The notes under the pieces are model-generated. The model saw only the letters and a list, made by a program, of their open reading frames with translations, searched no databases and had not been told where the DNA came from. Shown here piece after piece: positions 1-5,534 of a stretch of DNA of 5,611 bases; within the stretch, counting starts at the first letter, position 1, and each line of letters opens with the position of its first letter. The stretch spans positions 1-5,611 of the forward strand of contig CANGNU010000076.1 of assembly GCA_947455365.1 (NCBI GenBank), written 5' to 3'. Origin of the DNA: Rickettsiales bacterium. Lineage in GTDB: Bacteria; Pseudomonadota; Alphaproteobacteria; Rickettsiales; UBA1997. Both the position numbers and the translations under genes were made by a program.

Positions 1-10
1 ACAAAAACTT

Positions 11-35
11 GTCATTCCCTCACAAGCAGGAACCT
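11..35. repeat. Degenerate copy of a dispersed palindromic repeat
   Basis: This 25-base stretch matches 21 of 25 positions of the intact palindrome at 2698-2722, sharing the opening GTCATTCCC and the AAGC/GGAA core. The two copies lie about 2.7 kb apart, each just past the 3' end of a gene (here the minus-strand M48 protease). The original stem has decayed. A new 7-bp stem can form at 24-30/33-39 (AAGCAGG, AA, CCTGCTT). On the minus strand a weak 5-bp stem (22-26/8-12) is followed by TTTTT at 7-3, which could help end transcription of the protease gene. Repeat identity is seen directly; the terminator role is a guess. Confidence 0.55.
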
Positions 36-51
36 GCTTTAACTTAATTTC

Positions 52-1431
52 TCAAGATTTTTTCTCGTCTTTCGACAATTCAACAAGGTCATCAAGCCTT
101 GTTAAATCTTGCTTAATGTCGCTTTGATTATATTTCTCATTAGCAAATTTTTCTTTTGCTTCTTTAGCATATTTGCGCGTTTTTTCTTTATTGCCAATTA
201 AAAAATTATATTCGGCTAAAGCTAGAAGAGATCTGGCTTCGTCGCCATTTTTATTATAAGCAGTCGCAAGTTGTTTATATAAAAATGGATTATCTTCTTC
301 AAAATTTTGCGCCTCTTTTAATTTTTTTATTGCAACATTTACCAAAGAATTATCATCGGTTTTTAGGGTTAAAATTGCAAGTGCGAAAGAAATTTTAATT
401 TGCGCCGAGTCTTGCGGATCAAGCAATTCCAGCGCTTTATTATAAGCAATGATTGAATCTTCAACATTGCCTGACTCAAATAAAATTTGCGCTTTTAGTT
501 CATATAAAAATCCATCATTTTTATTTTTGGCAATAAATTCATCAAGCAATTTCAAGCCGCGCGCGCTTTCACTTTTACGATGCAGCGCAATTGCTTTAAT
601 ATATTTCGACAAATCATCATTTTTATTTTGATATTTTTTTAGCAAATATTCTGGATTGTCGATAAAGCCCTCAAGCTTTGCCAGCACTAAGTCCATCTTT
701 GGTTGCAATTTTTTATTTATTTTTTGATCAGAAAAATTTTTGCCTTTAAAATTATTTTTCAAATATTCAATACGCTTACGGCTGACAGGGTGCGACATGG
801 CATATTCATCAATCTTTCCTTGATAACCAATCATTTCATGGTCAAAAAATTCTAGCAACTCAACTAGGCCCGAGGCAGGATACTGTAGCTTAGTCAGATA
901 TTTTGCAGCGTGACCATCTGCCGCTTCTTCTTGGCCGCGAGTATATTTTAGAAAAAGTTTTTCTGCCGCCTGCGAACCGCCAAGAAGCAACGCCTGTCCC
1001 GCTTCGGGCGATCCAGAAATTAATGCACCAATTCCTAATAAATAGCTTATCAACATGGTATTGTTGGCGTTTTGCATTTGCTCGGAAGAGCGTGCGACAT
1101 GGCCTGCGGAGATATGCCCAGTCTCATGCGCAATAACACCAATTAACGCATCTGGCGTTTGATATTTTCTTAGTAATCCAGTGTTAATGAAAACATTTTG
1201 GCCGCCGCTGACAAAAGCGTTAATCTCTTCATCATTGACAATAAAAATGCGAATGTTGCGCGACTCTAGGCCTGCCGCGTCAAAAATTGGGTAGGATAAT
1301 TCGCGCAAGAATTTTTCTGTTTCGGCGTCGCGAATTAATGAAGGGCCTCCAGCCTTTGCAGATAAAGGTGCAGTAAAAAATATTAAGAATGTGCTGGCAA
1401 AAAATATTAATTTTTGTAGTGTTTTTCTCAT
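52..1431 (-). CDS. Periplasmic M48 family zinc metalloprotease with TPR tail (BepA-like)
   Basis: A 459-residue exported protease. Residues 1-27 form a signal peptide: basic MRK, a hydrophobic stretch at 8-23, then a likely cleavage after AKA (25-27). The peptidase domain has the zinc motif HETGH at 102-106, the third ligand in an ExxxD motif (E168, D172) and a later SHP histidine (H214) matching the fourth BepA position. A hydrophobic glycine-rich segment at 126-152 lies between the motifs, as in BepA. Residues about 270-440 look like TPR helices (for example SGNVEDSIIAYNKALEL). In the family such proteins degrade or help assemble outer-membrane proteins; that role is inferred here. The chosen ATG gives a proper signal peptide, but no clear Shine-Dalgarno precedes it. 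The gene is divergent from the small ORF at 1453. Family assignment is firm; exact BepA orthology is less certain. Confidence 0.93.
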   Translation of the reverse strand: MRKTLQKLIFFASTFLIFFTAPLSAKAGGPSLIRDAETEKFLRELSYPIFDAAGLESRNIRIFIVNDEEINAFVSGGQNVFINTGLLRKYQTPDALIGVIAHETGHISAGHVARSSEQMQNANNTMLISYLLGIGALISGSPEAGQALLLGGSQAAEKLFLKYTRGQEEAADGHAAKYLTKLQYPASGLVELLEFFDHEMIGYQGKIDEYAMSHPVSRKRIEYLKNNFKGKNFSDQKINKKLQPKMDLVLAKLEGFIDNPEYLLKKYQNKNDDLSKYIKAIALHRKSESARGLKLLDEFIAKNKNDGFLYELKAQILFESGNVEDSIIAYNKALELLDPQDSAQIKISFALAILTLKTDDNSLVNVAIKKLKEAQNFEEDNPFLYKQLATAYNKNGDEARSLLALAEYNFLIGNKEKTRKYAKEAKEKFANEKYNQSDIKQDLTRLDDLVELSKDEKKS

Positions 1432-1452
1432 TGCGACTTTGTTTTTTTCGAG

Positions 1453-1737
1453 ATGACAAATTTTAGAGTTATAGTGAGTTATAATTCCACTAATTTATTC
1501 AATAATTTTAACATGCTTTATAACAGTCACGACAGCTTATTTTCTAAGGTTACCAAGCAATTAGTTTTTTGGTTAAGTTTAAGTGCAATGCTTGGATTAT
1601 TTGTTTTTTTACTTAGCAATGAAGTAAAGTTGCCGCAACACCAAATCTCGATTGACATTGATATTAAAAACAAAATTAATATTTGCGTGCCAGAAAATGA
1701 AAAAGAATTGAAGCGCAAAAAACCCTACGAGCTGTAA
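1453..1737 (+). CDS. Small single-pass membrane protein, unknown function
   Basis: I do not recognise this 94-codon frame. It encodes one hydrophobic helix at residues 37-55 (LVFWLSLSAMLGLFVFLLS), then a polar tail of about 40 residues ending in a lysine-rich stretch (ELKRKKPYEL). Lysines before the helix (K32, K35) suggest the N-terminus is cytoplasmic and the tail periplasmic. The true start may be Met21 (ATG at 1513): the first 20 residues are low-complexity and Asn-rich, and a perfect TATAAT at 1480-1485 lies inside this part, so a transcript starting near 1492 would only contain the second ATG. That would give 74 residues. Neither start has a clear Shine-Dalgarno. It ends 36 bases before xerD on the same strand, so the two may be cotranscribed. 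An opposite-strand frame overlaps it but shows no better features. Confidence 0.5.
   Translation: MTNFRVIVSYNSTNLFNNFNMLYNSHDSLFSKVTKQLVFWLSLSAMLGLFVFLLSNEVKLPQHQISIDIDIKNKINICVPENEKELKRKKPYEL
1480..1485 (+). promoter_or_regulatory. Candidate -10 box (TATAAT) for the small ORF and xerD
   Basis: A perfect TATAAT hexamer in the divergent region between the M48 protease and the small membrane protein. The best upstream match to a -35 box, ATGACA at 1453-1458, is 21 bases away, which is too far, so only the -10 element is supported. It would favour the start at 1513 for the downstream small protein. AT-rich DNA produces such hexamers by chance. Confidence 0.3.
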
Positions 1738-1773
1738 TCTGCAAGACAAATTGTAAAATATTTTCTTCTATCA

Positions 1774-2724
1774 ATGAATCACCTCACAAATTTTTTAGAA
1801 AAGCTGCAAGCTGAAGAGGGGCTTGCTTTAAACACCATTTCATCTTATAAAAAAGATCTTGAATTATTAGAAGAATTTCTTATCACAAAATCTTCCAGCC
1901 TTACAACGGCAAGCCTTGATGACCTTAAAGATTATCTACATTTTCTTCATAATAAAAATTTAAAATCATCTTCAATTGCGCGAAAAATTTCTTGCCTGAA
2001 AAATTTCTACAAATTTTTAGAGGACGAGAAGGCAATAAAATCAAGCCCTGCGGTTAATTTAGAAACTCCAAAAAAAGATTTTAAATTGCCAAAAATGTTA
2101 AGCGAAGAAGAAATGTTTAAGCTACTCGATTACGCCAATAAAGACAAAACTGAATTGGGAATTCGCTTGGCTTGCATGCTGGAAATTCTCTACGCGGCTG
2201 GCTTGCGGGTGACTGAATTAGTTTCGTTGCCGCTTTCGGCAATTCAAAAAGATGATGTTAGTGCGCTGAAAAAATATTTAATTGTAAAGGGAAAAGGCAG
2301 CAAGGAAAGAATTGCTCCACTCAATAAATCCGCCATTTCTAAGCTGGTGGAATATTTAGAATTGCGGCAAAAAATTGGGCATGAAAAATCTATTTGGCTT
2401 TTTGTTGGGGGGAAAAATACTCATGGAACAACGGATAGACACCTTACGCGGCAGGGGTTTCACGGGTTACTTAAACAACTTGCTTTGAAGGCAGGGCTAG
2501 ACCCCGAGCGGGTTCACCCCCATGTTATTCGACACTCATTTGCGTCGCACCTACTGAATCATGGAGTTGACTTGCGTATTTTGCAAGAATTACTCGGGCA
2601 TTCGGATATTTCTACCACGCAAATTTATACCCATATTTTGGATTCGAAGTTGAAGGAATTGGTGTTTAAGCATCATCCGCTGGCAACAACTAAACCTGTC
2701 ATTCCCGCAAAAGCGGGAATCTAA
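1774..2724 (+). CDS. xerD: Tyrosine site-specific recombinase XerD
   Basis: A complete 316-residue tyrosine recombinase. Residues about 1-90 are the SAM-like core-binding domain, and about 106-300 the catalytic domain. All expected active-site residues are visible: R145 (AGLRVTEL), K174 (KGKGSKER), H250 and R253 (HPHVIRHSF), H276 (LGHSD) and the nucleophile Y285 (STTQIYTH). The GHSDISTTQIYTH stretch fits XerD better than XerC. XerC/XerD resolve chromosome dimers at dif during division; no dif-like site is seen here. The family normally ends shortly after the HPL motif (302-303 here). Residues 309-316 (VIPAKAGI) are instead encoded by a dispersed palindromic repeat that supplies the last codons. 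No Shine-Dalgarno is obvious before the ATG. The gene follows a small membrane-protein ORF and converges on cobS with 4 bases between stop codons. It is probably the housekeeping recombinase, not a phage integrase. Confidence 0.95.
   Translation: MNHLTNFLEKLQAEEGLALNTISSYKKDLELLEEFLITKSSSLTTASLDDLKDYLHFLHNKNLKSSSIARKISCLKNFYKFLEDEKAIKSSPAVNLETPKKDFKLPKMLSEEEMFKLLDYANKDKTELGIRLACMLEILYAAGLRVTELVSLPLSAIQKDDVSALKKYLIVKGKGSKERIAPLNKSAISKLVEYLELRQKIGHEKSIWLFVGGKNTHGTTDRHLTRQGFHGLLKQLALKAGLDPERVHPHVIRHSFASHLLNHGVDLRILQELLGHSDISTTQIYTHILDSKLKELVFKHHPLATTKPVIPAKAGI
2698..2722. repeat. Dispersed palindromic repeat overlapping the xerD 3' end
   Basis: It contains a perfect 8-bp stem, ATTCCCGC (2701-2708) and GCGGGAAT (2713-2720), around an AAAA loop. 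Elements of the type GTCATTCCCGC...GCGGGAAT are common as dispersed REP-like repeats in bacteria. This one is read in the xerD frame as VIPAKAGI, and its last base is the T of the xerD stop codon. A second, decayed copy lies at 11-35. It sits at the junction of two convergent genes and could pause transcription from either side, but neither strand has a U-run after the stem, so it is not a standard intrinsic terminator. Confidence 0.8.
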
Positions 2725-2728
2725 CCCA

Positions 2729-3649
2729 TTAAATTTCTTCGCCAAAAACTCGCTGATAAAATTCACGCAAAACCACCTTCTCATCATCAATCACTTTATT
2801 GAAGAAGCTTAGAACGAAGGCGGTTTTGACATTGCCAAAAATTTCAATATTGCTGCCCCAAGAAATTAGCGTGCGCAGAGAAATTAGGTTGGAAATATCG
2901 CCGTTGCGAAAGGCATCGCGGGTAATATTAGCAAGGCGCACCATGGCTTTGGCGGTGTTTTGATGCAGTTTAGAATTGAGGAAGGGCAATTTTTTTAGAA
3001 GAATTTCTACCTCATGTTTTTCATCAAGATAATTAAGTGCGGCGACAATATTCCAGCGGTCCATTTGCGCTTGATTAATTAAATTTGTGCCGTGATAAAT
3101 TCCTAAATCATCGCCCGCACCCAAAGTGTTAGAGGTTGCGAACAGGCGAAAATGCTGGCTTGGCGTGATAATTTCATTCTCTTCGAGCAAGGCAAATTTT
3201 CCTTCTTCTTCTAATAATCGTTGAATTACAAATGAAACATCGGTGCGAATTGCGTCATATTCGTCAAAGACCAGAGCAATGTTGTTTCTAAGCGCGAAGG
3301 GGATAATTCCCTCTTTAAATTCGGTAATTTGTTTGCCGTTTTTTAGGGTGATAACATCTTTTCCGACCAAATCTAAGCGCGTAATTTGCGAATCAAAATT
3401 CACCCGCAAGCAAGGCCAGTTAAGGCGCGCAGCCACTTGCTCAATGTGTGTAGATTTGCCAGTGCCGTGCATTCCTTGAATTAGCACGCGCTGCCCGAAG
3501 GCAAAGCCAGCAAGGATTGCGCGCGTTGTTGCTTCATCAAAAACATAATTTTCATCGCGGGCGGGAACATATTGGTTAGCCTCGGCGAAGCCCTCTACTG
3601 TAAAGCCGCAGTCAAATCCAAAAACTTTTCGACAATCTATTTTTATCAT
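2729..3649 (-). CDS. cobS: CobS-type AAA+ ATPase (aerobic cobaltochelatase subunit CobS)
   Basis: A 306-residue AAA+ ATPase closely resembling alphaproteobacterial CobS. The N-terminal CRKVFGFD (6-13) corresponds to the CobS VRQVFGID-like start. Further motifs are Walker A GMHGTGKST (59-67), the characteristic THIEQVAARLNWPC (67-80), Walker B ALVFDEYD (125-132), sensor 1 asparagine N174 (FATSNT), a candidate arginine finger R198 (QAQMDRW) and sensor 2 arginine R259. In B12-making alphaproteobacteria CobS works with CobT as the ATPase that drives cobalt insertion by CobN into hydrogenobyrinic acid a,c-diamide. Neither partner is in this window, so the cobalt role is not proven; CobS belongs to the MoxR-like group whose members often pair with VWA proteins. 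The ATG overlaps the aroK stop as TAATG, implying translational coupling. It is slightly shorter at the N-terminus than typical CobS, which I recall as about 325-330 residues. Confidence 0.9.
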   Translation of the reverse strand: MIKIDCRKVFGFDCGFTVEGFAEANQYVPARDENYVFDEATTRAILAGFAFGQRVLIQGMHGTGKSTHIEQVAARLNWPCLRVNFDSQITRLDLVGKDVITLKNGKQITEFKEGIIPFALRNNIALVFDEYDAIRTDVSFVIQRLLEEEGKFALLEENEIITPSQHFRLFATSNTLGAGDDLGIYHGTNLINQAQMDRWNIVAALNYLDEKHEVEILLKKLPFLNSKLHQNTAKAMVRLANITRDAFRNGDISNLISLRTLISWGSNIEIFGNVKTAFVLSFFNKVIDDEKVVLREFYQRVFGEEI

Positions 3650-4164
3650 TATTTCACCAAATTAATAATTTTATTCACCACCGTTTCATGCCCGCCATTA
3701 CTGGTTTCAACCTTAAAATCGGCCAATGCATAAATGGGATAGCGTTGCAATTCTAACTCTTCCAAAACCTGCCGCTTGTTCTTATTATTGAGCAGCGGGC
3801 GATTTCCTTTATTGCCAACGCGATGCAAAATAATGTCGATAGGCGCGTAAAGCCACACCACTTGGGCTTTCTCGCGCAAAATTTCGCGAGAAAATTCATT
3901 CATAAAAGCGCCGCCACCTAGAGACAGAACCATCGGCTCATCACGCGCAACAATTTCAGTGATGATTTTTTGTTCAACTTCACGAAAATATTTTTCTCCT
4001 TGCTGCATAAAAATTTCAGCAACCGATTTTTGTTCGCAATCTTCAATTTCGCGGTCAGAATCGACAAAATAATAGCCAAGTTTTTCTGCCAACTTAAAGC
4101 CAATGGTAGTTTTGCCAACGCCCATCAGTCCTACAATCGCAATGATTTTCTTTGTTTTCAACAT
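3649..4164 (-). CDS. aroK: Shikimate kinase
   Basis: A complete 171-residue shikimate kinase, the usual family length. It phosphorylates shikimate at the 3-hydroxyl with ATP, the fifth step of the cytoplasmic route to chorismate. Visible motifs are the P-loop GLMGVGKTT (12-20), the shikimate-binding D35-S36-D37, FREVE with R61 and E64, the glycine triad G83-G85 (LGGGA), the lid RPLL with R122, and R141 in LQRYPIY near the end. The start is fixed because the next Met (M14) lies inside the P-loop. No good Shine-Dalgarno precedes it. It is the first gene of a two-gene minus-strand unit with cobS, sharing one base at TAATG. The common partner aroB is not next to it here. A divergent region with tandem repeats separates it from the BI-1 gene. 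Confidence 0.96.
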   Translation of the reverse strand: MLKTKKIIAIVGLMGVGKTTIGFKLAEKLGYYFVDSDREIEDCEQKSVAEIFMQQGEKYFREVEQKIITEIVARDEPMVLSLGGGAFMNEFSREILREKAQVVWLYAPIDIILHRVGNKGNRPLLNNKNKRQVLEELELQRYPIYALADFKVETSNGGHETVVNKIINLVK

Positions 4165-4182
4165 CGCTGATATTTGATTAAA

Positions 4183-4218
4183 AAACTTTGCCCTAAACTT
4201 TGCCCCAAACTTTGCCCT
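4183..4218. repeat. Three tandem 12-bp direct repeats (AAACTTTGCCCY)
   Basis: Three contiguous copies at 4183-4194, 4195-4206 and 4207-4218 are identical except for the last base of the middle copy (C instead of T). They lie between the divergent aroK and BI-1 start codons and end at the first base of a candidate BI-1 -35 box. They could be an operator array for a DNA-binding protein or simply a slippage minisatellite. Repeat structure is seen directly; function is unknown. Confidence 0.9.
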
Positions 4219-4246
4219 TGAAAAACTTCTCAGGAAGAATTAAATT
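4218..4246 (+). promoter_or_regulatory. Candidate sigma-70 promoter of the BI-1 gene
   Basis: A TTGAAA -35 box at 4218-4223 (5 of 6 consensus bases) is followed after 17 bases by TAAATT at 4241-4246 (4 of 6). This would start transcription near 4253 and give a leader of about 43 bases with the Shine-Dalgarno AGGAGA at 4285-4290. The tandem 12-bp repeats sit immediately upstream of the -35 box. In such AT-rich DNA this is a plausible but unproven promoter. Confidence 0.45.
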
Positions 4247-4284
4247 ACCACAAGATTTCACCGCACAAATTTATTATTAAACAT

Positions 4285-4290
4285 AGGAGA
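4285..4290 (+). promoter_or_regulatory. Shine-Dalgarno of the BI-1 gene
   Basis: AGGAGA lies 5 bases before the ATG at 4296 and fixes that start. It is the only strong Shine-Dalgarno in the window; the other genes lack a clear one, suggesting this gene is translated more strongly. Confidence 0.8.
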
Positions 4291-4295
4291 TTGCA

Positions 4296-5015
4296 ATGTC
4301 AGACTTTACTAGATCAAACAGATCCTCATTCGCTTCTACAGCTGCAGGCGTTTCATACGATGCTGGCCTTCGCGATTACATGGTAAAAATCTACAACTTC
4401 ATGTCGATTGCCCTAGGCATTTCTGGTGCCGTGGCCTTCTTGGTTTCAAGTTCTCCTGCTTTAATGGCAGCAATTTTTGGCACCCCACTTGCTTGGGTTG
4501 TAATGCTAGCGCCACTTGGCTTCGTAATGTTTTTTGGCTATAAATTAAATTCACTTTCTGGCGCACAAGCTAAAAATTACCTTTGGATTTATGCAGGCTT
4601 GATGGGCTTGTCTTTGTCAACCATCTTCATCGCTTACACCAGCACCAGCATAGCTCGCGTGTTTTTCATTAGCGCTTCAACCTTTGGTGCCATGAGTTTA
4701 TACGGTTACACAACCAAAAAAGACTTGAGCGGCATGGGTTCATTCCTAATGATGGGCTTAATTGGCTTAATTATCGCTTCTGTAGTTAACATCTTTTTGA
4801 AAAGTTCTGCACTAGAATTTGCATTATCTGCAATTGGGGTCTTGATTTTTATAGGGCTTACCGCTTATGATACTCAAAGAATTAAACAATCTTACTATCA
4901 CTCTGCTGATAGCGAGACCACTTCAAAGTTGGCAGTGCTTGGCGCGCTTAACTTGTACATGGATTTCATCAACTTGTTTTTGATGATGTTGCGCTTCTTT
5001 GGTGATCGCAAATAG
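4296..5015 (+). CDS. Bax inhibitor-1/YccA family integral membrane protein
   Basis: A 239-residue inner-membrane protein with a polar N-terminus (1-28) and about seven hydrophobic segments: roughly 32-52, 65-82, 95-115, 119-138, 148-168, 172-191 and 212-233. Family marks are LSLSTIF (105-111), AYDTQ with D192, and the C-terminal ALNLYMDFINLFL with D223, followed by a short basic tail (RFFGDRK). D192 and D223 match the two aspartates that form the pH-sensing pair in the Bacillus homologue YetJ, a calcium-leak channel; E. coli YccA instead modulates the FtsH protease. Which role applies here cannot be told. The start is set by a good Shine-Dalgarno. Codons look somewhat richer in C-ending forms than in xerD, which together with the strong ribosome site suggests good expression. 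It is a single-gene unit ending at a hairpin terminator. Confidence 0.95.
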   Translation: MSDFTRSNRSSFASTAAGVSYDAGLRDYMVKIYNFMSIALGISGAVAFLVSSSPALMAAIFGTPLAWVVMLAPLGFVMFFGYKLNSLSGAQAKNYLWIYAGLMGLSLSTIFIAYTSTSIARVFFISASTFGAMSLYGYTTKKDLSGMGSFLMMGLIGLIIASVVNIFLKSSALEFALSAIGVLIFIGLTAYDTQRIKQSYYHSADSETTSKLAVLGALNLYMDFINLFLMMLRFFGDRK

Positions 5016-5039
5016 TTTCATTCGAAAATCTGCTTTTTT

Positions 5040-5077
5040 AAAATTCGCCTTAGTTTAATTACGAAGGGCGAATTTTT
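5040..5077 (+). terminator. Intrinsic terminator after the BI-1 gene
   Basis: A 10-bp perfect stem AAAATTCGCC (5040-5049) / GGCGAATTTT (5067-5076), extendable by a G-U and an A-U pair, closes a 13-base loop and ends in a T5 run (5073-5077). It starts 25 bases after the BI-1 stop codon. The reverse strand has no U-run, so it acts on the plus strand only. Confidence 0.72.
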
Positions 5078-5087
5078 GCTTCCTTAT

Positions 5088-5162
5088 TCCTTGGTAGCTC
5101 AGTGGTAGAGCAAGTGACTGTTAATCACTTGGTCGGGGGTTCGAATCCCTCCCAAGGAGCCA
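5088..5162 (+). tRNA. tRNA-Asn (anticodon GTT)
   Basis: A full cloverleaf can be drawn: acceptor stem TCCTTGG (5088-5094) with CCAAGGA (5152-5158); D stem GCTC (5097-5100) with GAGC (5108-5111); anticodon stem AGTGA (5113-5117) with TCACT (5125-5129) around the loop CTGTTAA, giving anticodon GTT at 5120-5122; and a T stem of five pairs (one G-U) around TTCGAAT. The discriminator is G5159 and CCA is encoded at 5160-5162. It reads AAC and AAU codons. It starts only 11 bases after the BI-1 terminator, leaving little room for its own promoter. Confidence 0.97.
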
Positions 5163-5534
5163 ACTCTCTGTTTACAGAAGTCTGGCGAAGTCCAATAAAT
5201 CATCTCTCTTCCTAATACTAGCAAGCTTCAAGACTGATAGCGTCCAAAATCGTCATTGACATCTGCAAAACTTTAGGGGCATAATTTCTCTTACAAATTC
5301 ATAGAAATTTTATATGCCTCGATTCATGCCTCCAATTATAAAACTCTAGTAAAATTCCATTCTTTAAAGCTTTCTACGGCTCAGACTAAAGTGCACCCCT
5401 GCAGCCAGACCAATTTCCCCCTCCATTATAGGAGCAAAACTCGATAAATTTTCTTAAAATTTATCGAAAGCTTTTAAACACCACCACGCTAATTCGCGTG
5501 AGAAAAAATAAACAAATTATTTTTATTAAAAAAA
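5163..5534. other. Gene-free region between tRNA-Asn and the transposase fragment
   Basis: I find no convincing coding frame on either strand; the longest ATG frames I translated are about 10-20 codons. It holds two short direct GAAGTC copies (5177-5182, 5187-5192), a possible IS end around 5385-5412 where TGCACCCC is followed by AG.CAGAC-like bases resembling some IS3-family termini, a 12-bp perfect hairpin at 5441-5467, and a smaller 5-bp hairpin (CACGC 5485-5489 / GCGTG 5496-5500). No duplicate of the tRNA 3' end is seen, so there is no evidence for an integrase attachment site. The right third is probably the 3' non-coding end of the insertion sequence. Confidence 0.5.
5441..5467 (-). terminator. 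Perfect 12-bp hairpin downstream of the transposase, possible terminator
   Basis: TCGATAAATTTT (5441-5452) pairs perfectly with AAAATTTATCGA (5456-5467) around a CTT loop. It lies about 70 bases past the minus-strand transposase stop. On that strand the stem is followed by G and TTTTG, a weak U-run. The stem has little GC, so it could equally be a structural part of the insertion sequence. Confidence 0.35.

Noticed and set aside
903..1136. Open frame on the plus strand inside the M48 protease gene
   Set aside because: It is antisense to the conserved HETGH region and has no start signal; it arises from the codon constraints of the real gene.
1527..1718. A 63-codon minus-strand frame opposite the small membrane protein
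   Set aside because: It lies entirely within the plus-strand frame, its N-terminus mirrors the AT-rich tail, and it has neither a ribosome site nor a context on that strand. Its hydrophobic part is weaker evidence than the clean helix on the plus strand.
3243..3479. Open frame on the plus strand inside cobS
   Set aside because: It lies antisense to the Walker A and Walker B regions and shows no domain or start signal.
4183..4218. CRISPR array
   Set aside because: The three 12-bp repeats are directly contiguous with no spacers and are too short for CRISPR repeats; no cas gene is present.
4165..4295. Riboswitch (such as cobalamin) in the aroK/BI-1 intergenic region
   Set aside because: Only 131 bases are available, about a third of them tandem repeats, and no cobalamin riboswitch core such as the B12 box is visible. 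cobS is also internal to its transcript.
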